A stretch of 59,315 nucleotides of DNA, from positions 1-59,315 of the forward strand of contig NZ_JPWA01000030.1 in NCBI RefSeq assembly GCF_003326475.1, read 5' to 3'. How positions within the stretch are numbered: position 1 is the stretch's first letter; the number at the start of each line of letters is the position of its first letter. Positions 54,241 through 59,315 of the stretch are shown one piece after another. The position numbers and the translations under genes are program-made. The notes under the pieces were generated by a model. That model ran no database searches and was not told the origin of the DNA. It saw only the letters and a list, made by a program, of their open reading frames with translations. The DNA comes from Thalassospira xianhensis MCCC 1A02616. Its GTDB lineage: Bacteria > Pseudomonadota > Alphaproteobacteria > Rhodospirillales > Thalassospiraceae.

Positions 54241-55167
54241 CTATATGCGTCCTTCGCACCAGTTTTCCAGAAGGTAACGCGCAATAGAAATGGGACGGGG
54301 AAGATTGATGCCTTTTTCCGGTAGAGCGGCAACTTCGTCACGATGCACCCACATCGCAAATTCAATTTCCTTTTCATCAGCGACGATGTCGGTCGTTTCT
54401 GCCTCGGCGATAAAGCCAAGCATCAAGGACCCGGGGAAAGGCCATGGTTGAGATGCAATATAGCGTGCACGTTTGATGCGTATCCCGACTTCTTCGAACA
54501 CCTCGCGCGCAACGGCCTGTTCAAGCGTTTCACCCGGTTCGACAAACCCGGCAAGCACGGAAACGGTACCGGGGAGGAATTGCGGAGAACGTGCCAACAA
54601 GACATGGTCATTGTGATGGATCAGCATGATCACCGCAGGATCAGTTCGTGGAAAATGCGGTGTGCCACAAGCCGAATTGCTGCATTGCAGGCGGTAACCA
54701 GCTTCCATAACGTGGTTGGGATGACCACAGACACCACAAAAACGGTGTTTCTGGTGCCAGTTGAAAATGGCACGAGCTTGGGCGGCCAGGGCGGCTTCGT
54801 CTTCAGAAAGAGCGGCCATGCGGCTTCGCATATCGCCAAAACCGCCGCCAAGCCGACGAATGGCATCATCACGGTCGGAAATAACCGGTTCGATATCAAT
54901 CGCGATGACCGCCTCGCCGCCCTGTCGACCGATATAGATCCAGTTTGCCCGTTCGATTTCGAGATCAAGATGCGGCAATGCCGGGCCCCCCACAACGACC
55001 AGTTCATGCTCGTTCATGTCTTCGGGCCAGGCAAAAAGCGGATCACCGCCATGGCAAATCATGATTCTGATAGTTTCTTCGGCCAGCAGCAGTTCACGCC
55101 AGTTTTCCCGGGTGCGCAACCGGGCATCGCGATCCAGATCTGTTGCTTCGTAAAACAGCCTGTCCAT
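54241..55167 (-). CDS. nudC: NAD+ diphosphatase (RNA NAD-decapping Nudix enzyme)
   Basis: This 308-residue protein has a central four-cysteine zinc ribbon (FCGVCG then CSNSACG) and a Nudix box with GFVEPGE and REVFEEVGI. The NudC signature SQPWPFPGS follows. It hydrolyses NADH to NMNH and AMP and can remove NAD caps from RNA. ATG at 55167 is preferred over TTG at 55224. The binding-protein gene lies downstream in the same direction. Confidence 0.95.
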   Translation of the reverse strand: MDRLFYEATDLDRDARLRTRENWRELLLAEETIRIMICHGGDPLFAWPEDMNEHELVVVGGPALPHLDLEIERANWIYIGRQGGEAVIAIDIEPVISDRDDAIRRLGGGFGDMRSRMAALSEDEAALAAQARAIFNWHQKHRFCGVCGHPNHVMEAGYRLQCSNSACGTPHFPRTDPAVIMLIHHNDHVLLARSPQFLPGTVSVLAGFVEPGETLEQAVAREVFEEVGIRIKRARYIASQPWPFPGSLMLGFIAEAETTDIVADEKEIEFAMWVHRDEVAALPEKGINLPRPISIARYLLENWCEGRI

Positions 55168-55356
55168 TTCGGGGCAATTCCTTGGTTGGATCCACCAGAG
55201 CCGGGGTCGAGTCCCGTAATTCAATATGGTGGGTCAGCATATTCAGGTGACAGGCATCGACATTAGCGCGACCAAACCCGCCGTCAAAGCCACGATCACG
55301 CGATTTATGAAAAAATCAAAGCCGGGCCTTGCGTTTTACGGTTCCTTGCGCGATAT

Positions 55357-55464
55357 AGGGGGCGAGAGGCTGGCCGTGGACGGACCGCTCGCCAACCCGG
55401 TCAGGACCGGAAGGTAGCAGCCGTAACGAGTTTTTCCGGGTCGCGGTTCAGTCTCTCACCCTTT
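55357..55464 (+). ncRNA. ffs: Signal recognition particle RNA (4.5S-type)
   Basis: The universally conserved SRP domain IV is present: GGTCAGGACCGGAAGG and AGCAGCC, with the GGAA tetraloop. The outer helix closes with AGGG and GAGAGGCTG (55357-55372) pairing with CAGTCTCTC and CCCT (55449-55462). The location between nudC and dnaX is usual in alphaproteobacteria. Ends are approximate. Confidence 0.93.
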
Positions 55465-55612
55465 GCATCCCCCAAAATCACACGTTTCCGCCATGCTTTG
55501 CAGCATCCTGCCTGCAATGGAATTTTGTGTGGGAAATTTCCCACTTGGTCTTTCCCATGCGGGGGCGAAGCTGCTAAAACCAAAGCACATTGAAACATGC
55601 CGGACCGGATGA

Positions 55613-57514
55613 ATGACGGATCAGATCGACAGCACCGAAACGTCAGCACCAGAAACGCCCGAGGCTGAGGCGCCAGAGCTTAATATGGAACAGGAACCCG
55701 CTGCAGCGGCACCCGCATCTGTGACTGCGCCAAAGACCGAAGAAGCGCCCAAAAGCGAATATCAGGTTCTTGCCCGCAAATATCGCCCGAAAACCTTTGA
55801 CGAGCTGATCGGCCACGGGCCGATGGTCAAGACGCTGTCAAACGCGCTTGAAAGCGGACGTCTGGCGCATGCCTTTGTTCTGACCGGGGTACGCGGGATC
55901 GGTAAAACCACCACCGCCCGTATTATTGCGCGTGCGCTGAACTGCATCGGACCGGATGGCAAAGGCAATGCCACCATCGAGCCATGCGGTGTTTGCGAAC
56001 ATTGCCGCGCGATTGCCGAAGACCGTCATGTCGACGTTCTGGAAATGGATGCCGCGTCACGTACCGGTGTTGACGATATTCGCGAACTGATCGAAGGCGT
56101 TCGTTATCGCCCGACATCGGCCCGCTACAAAATTTACATCATCGACGAAGTGCACATGCTATCGAAAAGTGCGTTTAACGCGCTTTTGAAAACGCTGGAA
56201 GAACCGCCAGAGCATGTGAAATTCATCTTTGCGACCACAGAAATCCGCAAAATTCCGATTACGGTTCTTTCGCGTTGCCAGCGTTTTGATTTGCGCCGGG
56301 TTCAGACCGATGAACTGGCCGCCCATTACAAACGCATCGCCGACCTTGAACATGCCGATATCGAGGACGAGGCGCTTGCGCTAATTGCGCGCGCCGCTGA
56401 CGGGTCGGTTCGTGACGGCATGAGCCTTCTGGATCAGGCGATTTCGCATGGGGCGGGCAAAGTCACCACCCAGCAGGTCCGCGACATGCTGGGCCTGTCC
56501 GACAGGTCGCGGATTTTTGATCTGTTTGATCAGACCATGAAGGGCGAGATCAACGAAGCGCTGGAATTGCTGGGTGCACAATATGCACTAGGCGGCGATC
56601 CTGCCGTAATGTTGCAGGATATGCTTGATCTGACCCACTGGCTGACACGTGTGAAACTGTCGCCCGAGGCGGCAAATGATCCCGGCGTATCGCAGATAGA
56701 ACGTGACCGCGGCAAGGAAATCGCCGCCAAACTTGCCATGCCGCAGCTAACTCGTGCATGGCAGATGCTGCTTAAAGGGCTTGAAGAAACCCGCATTGCA
56801 CCAAGTCCGATACAGGCCGCCGAAATGATCCTGATCCGGCTGGCTTATGCCGCGGAAATGCCCCCCCCGGGCGATCTGATCAAGAAACTGCGCAATGATC
56901 TGAACAAATCCGGTCATGCCCCGCAAGGCGGTGGTGGCGGCAATGGTGGTGGCGGACCGGGACCGCGCATGCAGGTGGTTAATGGTGGCGGTGCCGCGGT
57001 TGCCCATGCCCGCCCTGATCCGCTGGGTGAACCCGAGCAGGCCCCGCAGCAGGCTTATGCCAAGCTGCCCGAAACCTTTGCCGAAGTCGCCGAATTGCTG
57101 TCGAAAGAGCGGGAAACAACCGCACTTGCGATCCAGCTTAAAAATTATATGCATCTGGTGAAATACGAACCGGGTCGCATTGAATTCCGTCCGGCGCGCG
57201 GAGCGCGTGCGGATTTGTCGAGCCAGCTTATCAAAACCCTGAACAATCTGACCGGTCATCGCTGGTTGGTCAGTGTTTCGGAACGCGAAGAAGGTGCGCC
57301 GACACTTAAGGAACAGGAACTCGAGGACCTTGAACAGCGCAAGGCGGATGCATCGCTTGATCCGCTGGTCAAGGCGATCCTTGACGGATTACCCAAGGCA
57401 AAAATCGTTGCCGTCCACCTGCCACCGGGACAGGAAGAAACCGAAGGCGAAGGGGACGAAAGCGGTTCCGTTTACGATGATGCGTTTTATCTCGAAGGAG
57501 ACGACGAGCTATGA
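55613..57514 (+). CDS. dnaX: DNA polymerase III subunits gamma and tau
   Basis: This 633-residue clamp-loader subunit has an acidic/proline-rich N-terminal extension (about 1-45), then AAA+ domains with Walker A GVRGIGKTTTAR and a zinc-binding set of four cysteines (ALNC, then CGVCEHC). Walker B is YIIDEVHML, followed by sensor LSRCQRFD. A glycine-rich linker (about 440-452) precedes the tau-type C-terminal domain. Eight C residues at 56861-56868 (codons 417-419) lie near the expected gamma/tau boundary. ybaB overlaps the stop by 4 bases. Confidence 0.96.
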   Translation: MTDQIDSTETSAPETPEAEAPELNMEQEPAAAAPASVTAPKTEEAPKSEYQVLARKYRPKTFDELIGHGPMVKTLSNALESGRLAHAFVLTGVRGIGKTTTARIIARALNCIGPDGKGNATIEPCGVCEHCRAIAEDRHVDVLEMDAASRTGVDDIRELIEGVRYRPTSARYKIYIIDEVHMLSKSAFNALLKTLEEPPEHVKFIFATTEIRKIPITVLSRCQRFDLRRVQTDELAAHYKRIADLEHADIEDEALALIARAADGSVRDGMSLLDQAISHGAGKVTTQQVRDMLGLSDRSRIFDLFDQTMKGEINEALELLGAQYALGGDPAVMLQDMLDLTHWLTRVKLSPEAANDPGVSQIERDRGKEIAAKLAMPQLTRAWQMLLKGLEETRIAPSPIQAAEMILIRLAYAAEMPPPGDLIKKLRNDLNKSGHAPQGGGGGNGGGGPGPRMQVVNGGGAAVAHARPDPLGEPEQAPQQAYAKLPETFAEVAELLSKERETTALAIQLKNYMHLVKYEPGRIEFRPARGARADLSSQLIKTLNNLTGHRWLVSVSEREEGAPTLKEQELEDLEQRKADASLDPLVKAILDGLPKAKIVAVHLPPGQEETEGEGDESGSVYDDAFYLEGDDEL

Positions 57515-57834
57515 AGAACCTTGCAGGGATGCTGAAACAGGCCCAGCAAATGCAGTCCAAAATGCAGGAAATGCAGGAAGGACTTGTTGCACTTGAAATC
57601 GAAGGCCAGTCCGGGGCAGGCATGGTCAAGGTCATGCTAAACGGCAAGGGCGAGATGCGTGGCCTGAAACTCGACAAAAGCATTGTCGATCCCGAAGACA
57701 CCGAAGTCCTCGAAGACCTGATCGTCGCGGCCTATAACGACGCCAAGGTGAAGGTCGAAGCCGCCGTTCAGGACAAAATGAAAGATGTCACCGGCGGGCT
57801 GAACCTGCCAGAAGGTTTCAAACTTCCGTTCTGA
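57511..57834 (+). CDS. ybaB: YbaB/EbfC nucleoid-associated protein
   Basis: This 107-residue small DNA-binding protein has a methionine/glutamine-rich helix (AQQMQSKMQEMQEG) and GAGMVKVMLNGKGEM, GLKLDKSIVDPED. Overlap with dnaX (ATGA) indicates translational coupling. The dnaX-ybaB-recR order is widely conserved and points to DNA replication and repair. Confidence 0.96.
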   Translation: MKNLAGMLKQAQQMQSKMQEMQEGLVALEIEGQSGAGMVKVMLNGKGEMRGLKLDKSIVDPEDTEVLEDLIVAAYNDAKVKVEAAVQDKMKDVTGGLNLPEGFKLPF

Positions 57835-57871
57835 GTGGCAAACCCGATAGCAAGTTGCGGCTATGCCGCAT

Positions 57872-57908
57872 AAAACAAAGGGTGGCATTGCGCCGCCCTT
57901 TGTTTTTG
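57872..57908 (+). terminator. Terminator between ybaB and recR
   Basis: ACAAAGGGTGGC and GCCGCCCTTTGT form a 12-bp stem (one wobble) over a 5-base loop, followed by TTTTT. It implies partial separation of recR from the dnaX transcript. Confidence 0.82.
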
Positions 57909-57961
57909 ATACAAGCTATCAGAGACACCAATCAAAAGATCAACCGCAAGACGGGACCATC

Positions 57962-58555
57962 ATGAACGGACGGGAAATCGAAAATCTGATCAAGCTTCTG
58001 TCACGGCTGCCAGGGTTTGGGCCACGGTCGGCACGGCGTGCGGTTTTGCAGATGCTCAAAAAGCCCGAAACTCTGATGATCCCGTTATCCCACGCGCTTG
58101 AAGAAACCGCCAACGCCATGACCAATTGCGGCATTTGCGGCAATATTGATGTTGTCGATCCGTGCCATATCTGTGCCGACCGCAATCGCACCCGCGACGC
58201 GATTTGCGTGGTCGAGGAAGTTCAGGATCTTTGGGCGCTGGAACGTGCCGGGGCGTTCAAGGGGCAATATCATGTTCTGGGCGGGACATTGTCGCCGCTT
58301 GACGGGGTCGGGCCGGATGATCTGCGCATTGATCAGTTGATCGAACGGGCACGCGACGAAGCCGTAACCGAAGTAATCCTTGCGACCAATGCCACGGTCG
58401 ATGGCCAGACCACCGCACATTACATTACCGAACGGCTGATTGAAACCGGGGTCAAGGTTACACGCCTGGCGCACGGGGTCCCGGTTGGCGGCGAACTTGA
58501 TTACCTTGATGACGGCACGCTGGCCGCAGCCCTTCGATCACGCAGCGTAGTTTGA
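57962..58555 (+). CDS. recR: Recombination mediator protein RecR
   Basis: This 197-residue protein loads RecA with RecF and RecO at gaps. It has an N-terminal helix-hairpin-helix ([18 protein letters not shown]), a zinc finger of four cysteines (NCGICG then CHIC), and a Toprim domain with [18 protein letters not shown] and [14 protein letters not shown] at 57962 gives the family-length start; a longer reading begins in the terminator. Confidence 0.97.
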   Translation: MNGREIENLIKLLSRLPGFGPRSARRAVLQMLKKPETLMIPLSHALEETANAMTNCGICGNIDVVDPCHICADRNRTRDAICVVEEVQDLWALERAGAFKGQYHVLGGTLSPLDGVGPDDLRIDQLIERARDEAVTEVILATNATVDGQTTAHYITERLIETGVKVTRLAHGVPVGGELDYLDDGTLAAALRSRSVV

Positions 58556-58741
58556 TCGCAAACCGTTCATGAAAACAGAAAGGCAGCATTCAATGCTGCC
58601 TCAGGATATTGATAAATATACCTTTTCGGTCACGCAGCGCATCGACCGGGAACTTTTTCCGGCTTTTTTGAAAAAAGTTCTTGATTTGTTCTTTTGGTTG
58701 TGTCATAAAGATAAAGTCTACAGGACAAATGGGTCCGGAGA

Positions 58742-58782
58742 CAAAACCCCCAAAGCGTGATCCGCTTTTGCGGGTTTTTTGC
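58742..58782 (+). terminator. Terminator after recR
   Basis: AAACCCCCAAAGCG pairs with CGCTTTTGCGGGTTT (minor mismatch) and six T follow. A separate 19-base palindrome (GGCAGCATT, C, AATGCTGCC) at 58582-58600 lies just after the recR stop but has no T-run. Confidence 0.75.
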
Positions 58783-59315
58783 GTTTCGGGCGGCAAAACA
58801 GGAATGAGACGATGACAGAGCAGCGATCTGACGGGATGAAATGGCGGGGGCGGCGTCGCCAGAGGAGCATCACTGGCACATGGAAAAGCCATTACGGTGG
58901 TGGTGCGTTTGGGCCGTGAGGCCGTCGGATATTTGCGAAAAACGGGTGTTTATCATGACGGGAGAAATGTGTCCTTGGGGCAAGGGCGTTTGTTCGGGGC
59001 TGGGATAGCCGGGGCGAGGTGAAGCTGGTTAGGTCCAGCTCAGTCCAGTCCGGGTCCAGTTCGGGGCCAGTCCGGTCAGTGAAGCGTGACAATGCCGAGA
59101 ATCAGCGGGCCCGAATTGCGCCCGGATTGGATCGGCACGGGGTCGGCTGGCAGGATCGGTTGTCAGCGGGCCGATGGTGCGTCGGACATGCCGAAAGGCC
59201 GGTCATCGATGGCGGGATTTGTGTGCCTGCCATTCGGCAACGCTGTGGCCCTTGGGGTGAGGTGCGTTTTGGGGCAACCGAGAGCGAGCGTCGTTCGGGG
59301 CAGCGGGGGCCGTCC
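58783..59315. other. 533-base terminal region with no supported gene
   Basis: No convincing gene. Short open frames here are low-complexity. At 59031-59085 the plus strand repeats TCCAG/TCCGG-like units. The region may be the upstream part of a gene lying beyond the window. Confidence 0.4.

Noticed and set aside
54343..55266. 307-residue open frame on the plus strand
   Set aside because: It is opposite nudC with its zinc ribbon and Nudix box; the composition is antisense-like.
58569..58760. 63-residue open frame after recR
   Set aside because: It runs through a palindrome and into the terminator, has a poor start context and no family resemblance.
58892..59092. 66-residue open frame on the minus strand near the window end
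   Set aside because: Low-complexity product generated by the TCCAG repeat; no ribosome site.
1..59315. CRISPR arrays, insertion sequences or prophage genes
   Set aside because: No spaced direct repeats, transposases, integrases or phage structural genes were recognised anywhere in the window.

Overview
The window looks like chromosomal core DNA from an alphaproteobacterium of the Rhodospirillales type; Thalassospira or a close relative is my best guess. The basis is protein resemblance from memory, moderate GC, an anthranilate synthase TrpE-TrpG fusion behind an attenuator, a SAM-II riboswitch before metZ, and the SRP RNA-dnaX-ybaB-recR block. No search was run. I see no insertion sequence, prophage, integrase or CRISPR array. 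Gene density is high, most genes have a Shine-Dalgarno-like site, and convergent pairs are usually split by a hairpin terminator.

Layout. 0.4-7.2 kb: glycerophosphodiesterase, a MATE exporter with a proline-rich tail, an unrecognised 420-residue protein behind an AraC regulator, then a low-molecular-weight phosphatase, a fructosamine-kinase relative and cytochrome c'. 7.2-9.9 kb: folE, apaG and riboswitch-controlled metZ. 10.1-13.8 kb: a TVP38 membrane protein, a mercuric-reductase-like flavoprotein and an orphan histidine kinase. 14.0-15.6 kb: a TetR-YciI-tag operon. 15.7-23.2 kb: two TrkH potassium transporters flank purU, a diguanylate cyclase, asd and a small lipoprotein. 23.4-25.3 kb: a nuclease-fold protein lacking its catalytic arginines, an ArsI-like protein and an ECF sigma factor with a cysteine tail. 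25.3-31.1 kb: tRNA-Gly, a PQQ sugar dehydrogenase, gpt, a TPR-glycosyltransferase and a chemoreceptor. 31.2-38.3 kb: ubiE-ubiB-GNAT on one strand, and trpF, a potassium channel, the trp leader and trpE(G) on the other. 38.4-44.4 kb: an rRNA/tRNA methyltransferase, CsbD, DUF1289, a HugZ-like protein, pckA and a PAS-GGDEF-EAL protein. 44.8-48.9 kb: a nucleotidase, dapD, dapE and a redoxin-dioxygenase fusion. 49-54.2 kb: two regulator/glutathione-transferase pairs (TetR and LysR), a YdeI-like protein, DUF1636 and a periplasmic binding protein. 54.2-58.6 kb: nudC, SRP RNA, dnaX, ybaB and recR. The last 0.5 kb holds no gene I can support.

The clearest regulatory logic is RNA-based. Tryptophan starvation should stall ribosomes on a three-Trp leader and open trpE(G). 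S-adenosylmethionine should shut metZ through a SAM-II pseudoknot next to an intrinsic terminator. asd, dapD, dapE and metZ together supply the lysine/methionine branch of the aspartate pathway. The less explained modules are the phosphatase-kinase pair (possible protein deglycation), the TVP38-flavoprotein-kinase cluster and the ArsI-sigma pair.
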